A DNA stretch of 64,000 nucleotides from Monoplex corrugatus (GCA_030674185.1 CM060315.1:87684079-87748078); one strand, 5' to 3'. Numbered from the stretch's first letter, positions 42,560-55,617 are shown. Notes: generated from the sequence alone by a model not told the origin. Translations and numbers: made by a program.

Positions 42560-43960
42560 CCCGCACTGCTCTCCGGGTCTCTGTCCTCCACATCCGTCTT
42601 TACTCAACCAGGCTGAACCTCTTTGGGCTGGTATGACCTGTCCACCCCTTGATGTTTCCTGGGTAATCTAATTGTGGTCGTCCCCTTCCTCTTTTGTTCT
42701 CGACTTTTCTCTGAATGACATCTTTCATGAGAGTGCTTTTTTCGTTTTTGTTTGTTTTGCTGTTTCTGTTTGTTTTGTTTGTTTGTTTCTGCACACATTC
42801 CCAAAGAAGGTCAAATTCTTTTTAAGGATGACCTTACGAGTTTTCTCCGGGTTTTCAGCTTGTTGAGTATGCTCTTGTCACTTCTCTTGTCTTTCCAGTT
42901 CACCCTTAAGAGACGTCGATAGAATTACATTTCAGTTCAACTTGTTTTCTTTATGTTTTTCTCTTTGAGGGTCCATCCTTCAGCTCCGTATGTCATGATG
43001 GTCTAGACCAGAAATCTCAGTATTCTCATTTTTAGTTTAGTTTTGTGTCTATTGTTTTGTCTTTCCAGATGTTCGTGAGGTCTATCATCTGTTTTTTATC
43101 CATGCCAATCGGGTGTTGATGTTGGCGGAACAATCTGCATTGTAGGATTTGATCGACCCTAGATTCTTCCATTTCATCTGGACCAATGTATATGGATTTG
43201 GTGGGACCCAGGCCAATGTGCAAAAAAAAAAGGTTTTCTTGGCATTCAGTTTCAGGTTTTTCTCTTCCCCAATCTTATTCGGGACATTTATCATAGATGA
43301 TGCGTCCTGGTGATCATTTGCACAGAGTATTGTGTCGTCAGCATAACTGAGGTTTGAGATTTGTCTACTTCGCACTTTTGTGCCATATTCTTCCATGCCT
43401 GAATCCCTCAACCTCTTACGTACATGTACTGAACGATTACGGTGACTGGATACGTCCTTGGCGCACACCTTTTTTGATGTTATATGGTTCAGTGTGTTTG
43501 TTGTCTCATTTGATTTGGCATTCTGATCTTCGTAAAGAGATTTTATGAGTGCTGTGAGATGAATTGGAAAGCCCATTGTCGGAAGGGTAGCAAACAGCTT
43601 TTGATAGTTGACATTGTCGAAGGCCTTGCTGTAGTCAATGAAAACAATGTACCTCTCTTCTGAGTCTCTATGATCTTTTACATGAGTACCTGTAGGGTGC
43701 AAACATGTTTCCGGTTCTTTTTCCTAGTCTAAAACCTGCTTGTTCTTCTGCTAGCTCAGCTTCAACCTTTGCTTTAAGTCTGTTTTAAATTATCTGTAGC
43801 AGTACTTTACTTTCATCAGTGCTATTGTTCTGTAGTTTCCACATTCTTGTGTATCGCCTGCTTTATGAATCATCACTAGTTCCTGTTGTTTACACTTTTC
43901 CGGCCATTTGAATGTATACCATATTATACAGCAGAGGGCATGAACTGGATCCCTGTTTTA
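42560..43960 (-). mobile_element. Second RTE-like RT fragment
   Basis: On the - strand frames encode YIVFIDYSKAFDNVNYQKL (motif A), LMALIKSLYEDQNA-like text, SNLSYADDTILCANDHQD (motif C with YADD kept), NLKLNAKKT and, near 42600-42700, a C-terminal WTG-like segment. Several stops and frameshifts interrupt it. The sequence differs from the family at 45270, so it is a separate lineage. Confidence 0.75.
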
Positions 43961-45144
43961 CCACTTGCCTTGATCAGCTTTCTTGGTATGCAGACCAGCC
44001 CTGGGGATTTCCCGTTTCTGAGGTTTTTTTTTTATTGCTGACTCGCCTTCGTGTAGAAGGGGCGGTGGCTCCACATTTTCTGTTTTTACGTCTGCAGCAG
44101 TATCGTCTGTGTTGTTGTAACTGAATTGTTGTGTGCCGTACTCTGTCCATCACTTCATTATTTCCTCAGGGTGTGTTAGTGGTCATTTTGTAAAGGTTGA
44201 AAAGTATCCAGACTAAGGCAGTCTGTGATATCATTTGAGTGCAGAAAGTTCTATGCGCTTCTAGATTACTGAGCTGCTGAATGCGAGAATGCATGAGTTC
44301 AGGATTGTTCACAGACTGCAATAGTGCCCAGACATGAATCAGGAAAAACAGCAGTCCTTATCTACAGAGGGGAATAAGCATGAGATGCAATATTAATGCT
44401 CACATATAGTTTATTAACTGCGAGTACAACGTCAGTTTATCTGACGATAAATGGTTGTAGAACTGAATGGAATTAGTTTCGTATAAAGACAACAGCTCCG
44501 TCAAGCGAAAGAGGAATGTGCATGGCAGTATAGTAGGCTAAAGGCCTGCGTAGCCTCGTGTCCAATCTTTATGTGCCCCCGTCTCTGTGTGCTTGTCTTT
44601 ATGTGCCCCCATCTTCATATCCCCAATCCAGTGAAGAGTTGCCCAACGGAATCAAACAACCATCTGAACATTGTATTCAATATTTTTTAGTATGAGAATG
44701 GCGAATTGAATCCAGAAGGTGAACTCGGTTTCACAGGAAACAGGAACATTTTTGGATGAACTCGGTTTCACAGCAAACAGGAAAAATTTTGGAATGATGA
44801 GTTTTAAGTCTGATTTATTAAAATGAATCACGATCAACATCAGTTTTCCACTACCCACAGAGGTTGTGTCAAAATCTGTGATAATGAATAGTCTCTAGTA
44901 GGCCAAGTGACTGAAATGAAGTGCAGCCTTGAAAAAGGACTTAGATCCGTAAATAGTTTAGTAGGCCTAGTCACGGATGTGGCTGTTTCCAGCTGTTCTG
45001 TGTTTCAGCTGCGATCATTTCTGTGACGCAGTTTACCAGACTGAGGTGGCAAGTTCCTGCAGTTTGAACCGATCCTTTAGACCAAGGCCTAACGGCTTGT
45101 CGTGTGCTTTCATAAGGACAAAAATAACGTCACACACACACACA

Positions 45145-45175
<31 letters not shown>

Positions 45176-45269
45176 CACACCACACACACACACATACGGG
45201 CAGAATGAAAAACTACAGTCGCTCCCATTTAGTGATGGTCGACTGATAGAAACGACGGCACAAACGCCA
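43961..45269. other. Unassigned intergenic stretch
   Basis: No gene recognised. A short tandem 'tgaactcggtttcacag' duplication occurs near 44722-44774, and a CA tract is at 45131-45194. Confidence 0.5.
45131..45194. repeat. (CA)n microsatellite
   Basis: CA tract with two CC interruptions. Confidence 0.95.
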
Positions 45270-45964
45270 TGTGAAAGAGAAGTAGGCATCATAATTGACA
45301 GGGACAAATCAAAAGCAGTTAAGGGATACTGGGATGTGTCCGACAGTTTTGCTGGTTAAATTGGATGGCAAGCCATTTGATATCAACATCATTCAGGTGT
45401 ATGCACCAACATTCGCAAGTACTCAGGACGAAATTGACGACTTCTACGAAGTATTAGAGATGGCCAAGGCCCAATGCAAATCACAAGAAGTTACAATAAT
45501 AATGGGATATTTTAATGCTAAAGTGGGAAAGGATAGGGTGGAGGATAAGTCTGACCTCATGGCCTTGGTACACAAAATGAAAGGGGAAGGAAATTTGTAG
45601 AATGGGCACAGATGAATGAGTTCATAGTAGGAAACATCTGGTTTGAGCAGCCTAATAGAAGAAAATGGACATGGATGAGTCTAGGAGATAATACCAAAAA
45701 TTAAACTAACTACATCCTGATCAACAAAAGATTAAGAAATTCTTTGCTGACAGCAAAACCACCACCAGGTGCAGACTGCAACAGTAACCACAATCCTGTA
45801 GTGGGAAGGTTTAGGCTGAAATTAAGAAAAAGGAAACAGACCAAAAACAGCATCAAACGAAATCTTGGACTCTTAAAGACAGATGAAGTTATTCGTAAAA
45901 AAATTAACGTTTATGTTCAAAACAAATTCAGTGCTCTGGAAGATGTTGGTAACAGTGAGGAACA

Positions 45965-46429
45965 ATGGACAAAGTTGAGAAAATAAATGAAGCTTGTGAA
46001 GTTATCCCTAGAGTACATAGAAACGCAAAAGAAATTCTAGGCTTAATGGAGGAGTGGAGGAAGGCAAAGAGAAAGGAGGAAATATACAGGAAGATAAACA
46101 AAGAAATCAGGAATAGGTGCAATGAAGCTAAGGAAGCTTGGCTGAAAACAAAGTGCAAAGAAAGAGAAGACCAACACAAAAGGGATACTCAGGTTATGTA
46201 CAGAAGAACTGAAGAAATAGTCCACAGGAAAAATACACGCACATCAACTGGTTGCTTAAAATCGAAAGATGGTACGCTTATCATGGAAAAAGGCAAAATA
46301 TTAGATAGATGGGGAGAGTACATTAAAGACCTTTTTGAAGATGACAGAAACGAAGAACACATTATAAGAAAGAACGTTGAAGGACCACCCATAATGAAAG
46401 ATGAAGTTAGAGCAGCACTGAAAAGATGA
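45965..46429 (+). pseudogene. RTE-like linker region between endonuclease and RT
   Basis: This 155-codon open stretch is rich in Lys, Arg and Glu. It contains CLKSKDGTLIMEKGKILDRW and EYIKDLFEDDRN, the usual 'dG.....I..RW.eyf.dLF' segment that precedes the RT in RTE/L1-type proteins. It continues in another frame with KAPGPDNITIEMI. Confidence 0.75.
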
Positions 46430-46492
46430 AACCAGGAAAAGCCCCAGGACCAGACAACATTACTATAGAGATGATTGAAGCCCTGAAGAAAT

Positions 46493-47158
46493 TTGGTAAT
46501 TACAAATATAACAGACCTCCTAAATGGGATTTATGATACTGGAAAAAATCCCAATGACATGTCAAAATCAATTTTCATTGCACTTCCAAAGAAAACAGGG
46601 GCTATAGAATGCGAACTCCATCGCACAATCAGTTTGATGAGTCATGTAACAAAGATCTTATCAAGAATAATCATGATGAGGACAAGGAATAGAATCAAAA
46701 GAGAAATAGCAGAAGAACAGTGTGGATTTATCGAAGGGAAAAGAACTATTAATGCCATATACATCCTAAGAACTATCATAGAGAGGTCAATCGAGATGAA
46801 TAAGGATTTATATTTATGCTTTGTTGACTATACCAAGGCTTTCGATCGGGTAAGACATGAAGAATTGATCAACCAACTAGAAAGACTCAATATTGATGGA
46901 AAAGACCTACGAATAATCAGAAATATGTATTGGGAACAAACAGCTGCAATGAGAATAGAAAACGATATAAGCTCTTTCCAATATATTGAAAGAGGAGTCA
47001 GACAAGGTTGTGTTTTGTCACCAGATGTTTTCACTTTACAGCAAAAACATCATGAGAAACCTGGATTAAAGGTTGGAGGAGAAATGATAAACAACATTCG
47101 ATACGCAGATAACACCGTGCTAATTGCAGAAAATGAAAGGGACCTACAAAACCTGTGA
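46493..47158 (+). pseudogene. RTE-like reverse transcriptase domain
   Basis: A 221-codon open stretch shows ISLMSHVTKILSRIIMMR, EEQCGFIEGKRTINAI, FVDYTKAFDRVRHEE, GVRQGCVLSPDVF and IRYADNTVLIAENERDL. The second catalytic Asp of YADD is Asn. It is related to the C-terminal fragments at 13310, 54636 and 5609. Confidence 0.85.
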
Positions 47159-47944
47159 ATATAATAGAAATAAAAAGCAAAGGTAAGGGTTGGAGCTAAA
47201 CAGCAAGAAGACTGAAGCGATGGTAATCAGTAAAAAATATGAAATCCCCTAATGCAAAATAACAGCAAACAGCACAACCTTGAGACAGGTAGTGATAAGT
47301 TTAAATATCTGGGAACGATCATTTCACCAGATGGCAGATGCACATCAGAAATAGCCAGCAGAATCGGCCAAGCCAAAACAGGATTCAAGAAGATGAAAAG
47401 CATTCTTACCAACAAATGCCTATTAATTAACACCAGGAAGAGGTCCTTGAATGTTATATAGAACCGATAATGTTATACGGTTGTGAGGCGTGGACAGTCA
47501 ACAAGCAAAGCCAGAATAAGATTGAGGCAGCTGAAATGTGGTTTCTAAGAAGAATGTTGAGAGTTCTATGGACAGCAAAGAAAACAAACGAGACAGTCTT
47601 GATCGATGCAGACACAAAAAGATCATTCATAAGGAAGATTAGGAAAAGACAGGCAACATTTATAGGCCATTTTATGAGGAAAGGGGAATTGGAGCACCTG
47701 GTCACAACACGAAAGCTGGAGGGAAAGAGAGCACCAGGTAGACCCAGGGAAAAAATATTGGACCTACTTGCAGAGTGGCTGAAGACAGAGAGGGTGGAAG
47801 ATGTGCTTGCAGCAACAAGGGAAAGATGTATATGGAGGGCCATGATCGCCAAAGCCATGTGGCAAGGCACATGATGATGATGATAGACTAGGTGTTCCCA
47901 GGCCAGCTAGACTTGCATAATAATTAATCTTGTCCACAGGGGCA

Positions 47945-47953
47945 CAGAGAGAG

Positions 47954-47992
<39 letters not shown>

Positions 47993-47994
47993 TG

Positions 47995-48055
<61 letters not shown>

Positions 48056-48060
48056 GTGTA
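47945..48060. repeat. (GA)n(GT)n compound microsatellite
   Basis: GA tract 47953-47990, then GT tract 47997-48055, just after the RTE-like 3' end. Confidence 0.95.
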
Positions 48061-48936
48061 TGCTTGTAAAAGTGAAAGAGATCTCTCTCAAGATCATGCA
48101 TGTATCGCAAGAAGGAATATTTGTATCGTGGGAAGGATAGTTGGGTTGAGTCATCTATAACAGGAAGGTGAATTGGGGATGTATACGAAGAATTGTTTCT
48201 CTACTTAGAAGTCACACACACAACAAGGAAGGAGAGTGACGAGAAGAAATGCACTAACCACACTAGACATGATTCTCATAAGCAGTCCACACATAAATTA
48301 ATAACTACAACGTATTTATTTAATCAGTCAACTTCAGCATAAACATGATTCACCATTCCTACTGTCTGGGGTCCTAATATTCCTAAAATCCTAAGATGCA
48401 CTACAAATCATCAGAACTCGCATATCACTAGAATGCTGAACACTTCTTATGTCCTACTCTATTCCCTCTCTCTTTGCTTCATGGAAAATCAAACATACTA
48501 CCTATTCCTATCCCTACCCTAACGAAAGTATAAAATGAGACGTGGTTTACATACCTTTAAGATAGATTGGAAGGTCTCTTGCTCACTGACTCCATGGCTG
48601 ACTCAAGATTCTCTCTCTAGTTCTCTCTAGGTTCTCTGATCCACCCTGGGTGGCAATCAAATGGGTAATTCCTATAGTGATTGACTTTCTGGCTTTTATA
48701 TATTGCGTTTCTGTTGTTTCTGTCACAAACCTTCCCACCTGTCTTTCATTGGACATCGAAATTTGAATAACTAACCTGTCTTTCATTGGACATCGAAATT
48801 TGAATAACTAAGCAATCTTTGGCACCTGGCGGCCCTGGTTGTTATTCAACTTTCTGGACTTTTCGCTTGGACGTTGATATTTGCTGAAACCTTTTGTTAC
48901 TAGATAACCTACCTCTATAGTGTGAGCGTTAGATCC
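48061..48936. other. Unassigned intergenic stretch with a 38-bp duplication
   Basis: No gene seen. 'cctgtctttcattggacatc' followed by 'gaaatttgaataactaa' occurs twice in tandem at about 48738-48812. Confidence 0.55.
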
Positions 48937-49262
48937 TGCTCGGTGGAAAATGTTGAATAACCAGTTAAACAATGGATGGCGTGCTCTTCATTACGTAAAC
49001 CTTACGTACCCGTGTAAGATAGGGCTTGAATATTCTTCCTCAACCCCCCCCCCCCTTAGAGGTCGGTGGAAAACGCCGAGTAACCAGTTAAATCATGGAT
49101 GGCGTGATCTTCATTACGCAAACCTTACGTACCCGCGTAACGATACGGTCTGAGGGGACTAGGTCGGTGGAAAATGTTGAGTAACCAGTCCAATCATGGA
49201 TGGCGTGATCTTCATTACGCAAACCTTACTTACCCGTCTAACAATACGGTCTGAGGGGGACC
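48937..49262. repeat. Three tandem ~100-bp repeats
   Basis: Units start 'cggtggaaaatgttgaataa', 'cggtggaaaacgccgagtaa' and 'cggtggaaaatgttgagtaa' (about 48938, 49063, 49164). Each contains 'aatcatggatggcgtgatct' (or a close variant) and 'acgcaaaccttacgtacccg'. Unit 1 has an extra C-run spacer. Confidence 0.85.
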
Positions 49263-49688
49263 CTGTGATACATGCATCAAAAACAAATAAATAGATCTGT
49301 AGCACTGATGCGTACTATTTTCAAAGCGGTCAGAACAAATAAATATGTAGGTCGTGTTTGAATCAAACATGAGGCCTTTGAGCTGAAACTGCCCGCCATT
49401 CTCTCCATCTCTACCATGTCAGCCCCCTCCACATGTGATCCGTAGTGTTGTCTTTTTCTTGACTGTTGTGACATCCTCAACACAATTCTTTACCATCTCT
49501 AAATTTTTATTTCCTAGCTTCTTTCATTGATTTTTCCTTCTGGTATCAACGTAGTAAACAGTACAAAAGCATGGAACCGACAATGCCAACACAGACCATT
49601 CCGCGGACTCGCAGACGCGACCCGACCACAGACATGTGGACCCGACCAATACCGTAGGAAAGAAAAGGTAACTCCTCCCGGACTGGAG

Positions 49689-49696
49689 TGACGTCA
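49689..49696. promoter_or_regulatory. CRE palindrome TGACGTCA
   Basis: An exact CREB/ATF consensus in the CpG-richer patch, about 50 bp upstream of the first of two 61-bp direct repeats. Confidence 0.35.
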
Positions 49697-49747
49697 TCTG
49701 CACACAATCCTACAGACTACTGCGAAGGCCGTGTCAAATGACAGTTT

Positions 49748-49870
49748 AAACAAACATGTATTTGTTTTGTTTATAGTAACATAATCTGTGATCTGGTTTG
49801 GGAACGTTAAAACATACATGTATTTGTTTTGTTTATAGTAACATAATCTGTGATCTGGTTTGGGAACGTT
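49748..49870. repeat. 61-bp perfect tandem duplication
   Basis: 'catgtatttgttttgtttat' through 'gtgatctggtttgggaacgt' appears twice with no visible difference inside the unit, so it is recent. Confidence 0.9.
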
Positions 49871-51319
49871 CAGCTGTTCCCCTGAAAATCAGTATCTGCT
49901 TTAGATCTAGAAAACACGTTTTGCTGTAACCACACGAATTTGCAGTTTAGATCTATTTGCATGATTTACTCCGGAATAGTCCATGCATTTTGATTAAATC
50001 TACCGTAAGGGGGAAGGAGCTGGCAGCTATGCAAGCTGATGGCAGGGCGGGTTGCCAGAAAAAGAGATGAAGACAAGAGTGGGGCAAGAGAGGGGTCTTC
50101 CATTCTCTCTTGGTCCAGAGGCTGGGCTGGACCTGGTTGGTGCGCGTTTTGAGGCTATGTCCCGAGTTTGTCATCTCCCCGCCTTGCCATTCGGTTTGTA
50201 AACAAGGTAACTGATGACTGGGCCCGAATGGACAGCCCTTGCCGATGAAATGACGATCGAGTGGGGTCGGGAGCTTGGAAGGTGATTGGAGAGTGGCAAG
50301 GCATTGGTGTTCTGGGTCTCATCCGCACCCTCGTCGTGTTTCGTGTTTAATTGGATTGACTAGTGTTTATACTAATTGACTAGTGTTTATACTAAGTGTC
50401 CAATATTACTGTTAAGAGCTGAACATTATTACTGTACATATAGGCATGTATGTGTGTGTCTGTGTCAGTGATTAAGTACGGATGGGTGTATGTTGGTGCT
50501 AGGTTGGTTCAGGTGTGAATATCTATGAATTAGCGGTGATCCAAAAAAGATGCAAATGTTTTAGAGGAACATTGGAATAATCGCTGGTCTATGTATACTG
50601 CTTGTAGTATTAGACTACAGTGTTCCCAGTGTTGTTTTGTTTTTCTTCTCTTCAGACCTTTTTGCGCATTGTTTGAAACACTAGGCATTGTGCAGGCAAT
50701 GTGTAACCCGAACAACAGATTTTGGATATTCAGCCATGTTGTTCTAAGAGGGGAAAGATGATGTTAATATGTGTATAACCTCGAAAATTGCCATCTGTTC
50801 TTTTTGCAAGAGACAGATATCCTTGTGGCCACTGCTAAGTGTGTGTAGAAAGAAACGACTGGTCACACTGTTCTGAAAGGCAGATTTTCAGGGCATGGAT
50901 TCTCACATTATGCAACAAATTTGATTTGTTTGAATATAGATTATGTGGATTGTGAAATGAGTTTGCAAAATATTTATCTCATGAGAAGGAGATTTTTTTG
51001 ACAAATATTATTTGTTTTGAAGTGTGTTATAATTACATAATTAGTAACAGGTGTATTTGTGACTACAAACAACTACTGATGTTTTGCTTTCTGCTAAGTT
51101 CTGAAAAAAACCCACAATTCTAAAACCTCAACACTGATTATATGGATAAGTGCGTAAAACTTGAATCAGTAAATTGCCAAGACATAGCTGATTTTACGAA
51201 AAGGACAGACATCTTTCACTATTTAAGGAACAAAAAATATTCTATTTATTTGCTGAAAGACACATTTTGATCCCAAAATGAAAGATTACATACGAGCTGA
51301 ATGGGTACATAAGAGTTAT

Positions 51320-51435
51320 TTTGCTTCACATAATTCCAAGTTCAAGAGGCACAGCAAAACTCTATGCACTGGCAAGGGGGAGGGGGAGAAAATGGACCTA
51401 TGAAACAATAAGCTGACACCACGAGAATGGCATGT
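51320..51435 (-). repeat. SINE family B tail
   Basis: On + it reads 'aaaactctatgcactggcaa' and later 'caataagctgacaccacgag', matching 57275-57350. Confidence 0.5.
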
Positions 51436-51492
51436 TGTATTTTAAAAAGTACAAAAATAAGACATTTTAGACTGAGATGGTTGCAAATTAGA

Positions 51493-51674
51493 TTAACCCT
51501 TTGACTCCCCTACCCTGTCCATCAACTTGCAAAAACTTAACCCTTTGACTCCCTGCAGGAAGCTGGTGGATAGGATGAGGGAGTCAAAGGGTTGATTAAG
51601 GTTTTTGCCTTGCTAGCATGATTAGCGCTAAATGCAGGATGTTGGTGGACAGGGTGCGGGAGTCGAAGGGTTAA
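51493..51674. mobile_element. piggyBac-like palindromic MITE, copy 4
   Basis: TTAA at 51493-51496 and 51671-51674 bound the element. The outer ends are TTAACCCTTTGACTCC and GGAGTCGAAGGGTTAA. The inner pair TTAACCCTTTGACTCC (51538) and GGAGTCAAAGGGTTGA (about 51595) flanks 'ctgcaggaagctggtggata'. This is one of the two most complete copies. Confidence 0.75.
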
Positions 51675-51759
51675 TCCAACAAATATTGCTGACAAATGTT
51701 ATCTTGATGAACATGGGTGTACAAAATGATACTGTCTACTCATTTTGTAGAAATATGTA

Positions 51760-52482
<723 letters not shown>

Positions 52483-53234
52483 TGTATTCTTTCATGTAAA
52501 AAGTAAAAAAAAAAAGAAATAAATCATAAAAAAGTGCCAATTCTTTGCCAAGCGACCTTTGTCATTATACAGTAATATGTATAATTTGCTCACAGACACA
52601 GCTTTGTACAACAATACAATTCTTGCACTCATACTTTCTGATTATGATCGATAATTTCATTTACACAATGCAAACATACATGTCAAAAGCATGGTAACTG
52701 TACTCTACAGTAAAAGAATATCATAGTCAAGTAATGGTAACAACAAACTTTGACAAAGTAAAAGCAGATAGACACAGACAAAACATGAAATGAAAATAGC
52801 CCTCAGGAACCATAAGAATGTAAGCATCATTAGGAGTCACAGTAAGAAAATATAAAGAGCAAAACAAATATAAATGAATATGTGCCTTCACCACACACAC
52901 AAACATCATGCATGCACGTGCATGCATACACACACACACACACACACGCACATGCACGCACACACACACAGGGTGCCGAGCTAAGGTACACTCAGCCTGT
53001 TAGGAATGTGACTCTTTACCAAGTTTTCATCCTCTCTGTTTTATTCATAAAAGAGCAAAATACATAAACACTTATGCATCACTGAAATATATGCTAAAAT
53101 ATATTTGCTGACAGACACAACTTTGTATATTAATGCACATACTCAAACATACTCTGTTTCATTTGTACAAAAAGGCATGTCAACATTATGCATTGTTAAT
53201 ATACATTCTTGAGAGTTTGGGGTTTGTTCAAAAG
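52483..53234. other. Unassigned AT-rich stretch
   Basis: It starts with a decayed third spacer copy (52485-52510). A CA tract with CACG interruptions is at 52928-52970. No gene seen. Confidence 0.5.
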
Positions 53235-53935
53235 GCTTCATTGCACTTGTTCTTGCACAATTCCAACACCCTCCAGCAAAGTAACTTTAGATGGTGTAAA
53301 TACAGAACAAGTTTCTGACCAACATGTACTTGGTATTTACATAGACAAAAACAAACTTACATGGGAAGTCCACATTGATCATCTCCGTAAAACTCTTAAC
53401 AATCTATTTCTTCTTAGTAAGCTCTCACATTTTTATCATCAGTAGAAGCAAAAGAGCTATTTCACAAAGCCCATATCAAATCCCATATTGACTATGCATC
53501 AATAAAAATGAGATTGTTGCGGTGAAGCTCTCATGAAAAAAAGTAATTCTCTGCACAGCAGGGCTGGAAAACTTTCAATAACTGACAGCTACCTAACAAC
53601 AGACCAAAAATTTGAACAAGTAGAAATATCTCTCAAAAACCAGCTGAAGTACAACCAAAGCATACAAATGTACAAAATTGTGCTTAGATCCGCCCCCAAA
53701 TAATTAACAGAACTATTTATCCCAAGCCAAACACCCCAACACAGATTCAAGGTATACCCTTTACCTTCCAGGTCCAAGGTTAAACATATTCAAAGCAAGC
53801 ATCACCTTTTCTGGTACATATCTCTCTGGAATACATTGCCCACCAACATCAAATCATGGACAACACCGAACAGCTTTAAATGAAAGCTTCAAAAATAACT
53901 GATTCAAATATAGTAAATAACTGTTCTAACTGAAA
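53235..53935 (+). mobile_element. Degenerate CR1/Jockey-group RT C-terminus
   Basis: Broken frames give VTLDGVNTEQVSDQHVLGI, YIDKNKLTWEVHIDHLRKT, NNLFLLSKL, later LKYNQSIQMYKIVLRSAPK and LFIPSQTPQHRFKVYPLP, and LWNTLPTNIKSW. This is the post-RT thumb and tail typical of CR1/Jockey-group elements. Stops are frequent. A minisatellite begins at its 3' end. Confidence 0.7.
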
Positions 53936-53939
53936 CCGC

Positions 53940-55195
53940 TTTCTAGATTTACACACACAAGGCTAATAAAACCTTTAGTCAGCCATTTTTATCCCATTTT
54001 AACACTTATACATTTACACACACAATGCTAATAAAACCTTTAGTCAGCCATTTTTATCCTATTTTAACACATACATTTACACACACAATGCTAATAAAAC
54101 CTTTAGTCAGCCATTTTTATCCTATTTAACACATACATTTACACACACAATGCTAATAAAACCTTTAGTCAGCCATTTTTATCCCATTTTAACACATACA
54201 TTTACACACACAATGCTAATAAAACCTTTAGTCAGCCATTTTTATCCTATTTTAACACATACATTTACACACACAATGCTAATAAAACCTTTAGTCAGCC
54301 ATTTTTATCCCATTTTAACACATACATTTACACACACAATGCTAATAAAACCTTTAGTCAGCCATTTCTATCCCATTTTAACACATACATTTACACACAC
54401 AATGCTAATAAAACCTTTAGTCAGCCATTTTTATCCCATTTTAACACATACATTTACACACACAATGCTAATAAAACCTTTAGTCAGCCATTTATCCCAT
54501 TTAACACTTATAGATTACACACACAATGCTAATAAAACCTTTAGTCAGCCATTTTTATCACATTTTAACACTATACAGATCTACACACACAGTGCTAATA
54601 AAACCTTTAGTCAGCCATGTTTATCCCATTTTAACGAGATGTGGTTTCTCAGAAGAATGTTGAGAGTTCCATGGACAGCAAAGAAAACAAACAAGACAGT
54701 CTTGATGGAGGCAGACACAAGTAGATCACTCATAAGGAAGACTAGGAAAAGACAAGCAACATTTATAGGCCATTTTATGAGGAAGGGGGATTTAGAGTAC
54801 CTGGTCACAACGGGATAGCTGGAGGGAAAGAGAGCACCAGGTATACCCAGGGAGAGAATGCTGGACGGACTTGCAGAGTGGCTGGGGATGAAGAGGGTGG
54901 GGGAGATGCTGGGGGCAACAAGAGATAGAGATGGTTGGAAGTGCATGGTCGCCAACGCCATGCGGCAGGGCACCTGATGATGATGATGAACACTTTATAG
55001 ATCTGCACACACAGTGCTAATAAAACCTTTAGTCAGCCATTTTAATCCCATTTTAACACTATACAGATCTGCACACACAGTGCTAATAAAACCTTTAGTC
55101 AGCCATTTTAATCCCATTTTAACACTTTATCGATCTGCACACACAATGCTAATAAAACCTCTGGTCAGCCATTTTTATCTCACTTTTACACTATC
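53940..55195. repeat. 63-bp minisatellite, interrupted by an RTE-like fragment
   Basis: About 11 units (53940-54635) and 3 more (54984-55195) of a roughly 63-bp repeat with 'acacacaatgctaataaaac', 'ctttagtcagccatttttat' and 'cccattttaacacatacat'. A 5'-truncated RTE-like copy sits between the blocks. Because 63 is a multiple of 3, one frame is open for five units, which has no coding meaning. Confidence 0.9.
54636..54983 (+). mobile_element. RTE-like 3' end inside minisatellite (copy C)
   Basis: It encodes EMWFLRRMLRVPWTAKKTNK, TVLMEADTSRSLIRKTRKRQ and ATFIGHFMRKGDLEYLVTT before frame loss. It ends 'gcagggcacctgatgatgat'. Array text is contiguous on both sides (TTTTAAC before, AACACTTTATAG after), suggesting target-primed insertion with a 3-bp or similar duplication. 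Confidence 0.85.
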
Positions 55196-55359
55196 ATCTT
55201 TGTGTGTCAAAAACACTACATCAATCTTTTCTTCACTTCCTGTTGATTTCATTTGGTAATATTTTTTCCATTTATTATTTGTTTGACTATTGTATGTGTT
55301 ATAGTTAAACCTGTTATCATCATAGCATTAGAGTTGACAGGTCACACACCTCACACCCC

Positions 55360-55560
55360 CCCCCCCCCCCACTCCCTGCCTTGTTCATTATTGCTTCTTT
55401 TACTTTCTTCTTGTATGCCTCTATGTTTATACTTGATAACATACATAGCTGCTGTTAGGGGCTGACACGTACTTGGTTTAAATGTATCTGCCTCTATCTC
55501 ATGCTTTTGTAATGCACTTGATCAACTGATATATATACGGAAATTGATATTTCATTAGAA
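55360..55560. repeat. Left flank paralogue of the 30-bp array
   Basis: It contains 'ccttgttcattattgcttct', 'ggggctgacacgtacttggt', 'tctcatgcttttgtaatgca' and 'ctgatatatatac'. A diverged copy in the same orientation is at 56750-56975. Confidence 0.7.
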
Positions 55561-55617
55561 TTTTTTTTCATAGCTTCTACGACATGGTATTCATTATAGT
55601 CAATCTATTGTCATTAT

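Larger units (their letters stand above)
45270..47884 (+). mobile_element. RTE-like non-LTR retrotransposon, longest copy (A)
   Basis: Consecutive frames encode an APE-type endonuclease C-terminus (INIIQVYAPTFAST, IIMGYFNAKVG, SNHNPVVGRF), a linker, an RT (FVDYTKAFDRVRHEE motif A; GVRQGCVLSPDVF motif B; RYADNTVLIAEN motif C) and a C-terminal domain ending RVEDVLAATRERCIWRAMI. It is 5'-truncated inside the endonuclease and ends with (ATG)n at 47871-47884. Key residues are lost: GDFN is GYFN, SDH is SNH and YADD is YADN. Multiple frameshifts confirm it is dead. Confidence 0.88.
49263..51492. other. Unassigned region with CRE and local duplications
   Basis: CpG-richer between about 49560 and 50340, with CRE TGACGTCA at 49689. 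Exact local duplications lie at 49748-49870 (about 61 bp) and 50352-50393 (about 19 bp). A family B SINE fragment (- strand) is at 51320-51435. No protein domain recognised. It may contain a promoter or 5' UTR exon. Confidence 0.4.

Noticed and set aside
54150..54818. 222-codon + strand frame with a 21-residue periodic sequence
   Set aside because: It is produced by the 63-bp minisatellite (a multiple of 3) running into an RTE-like fragment. No start context or domain.
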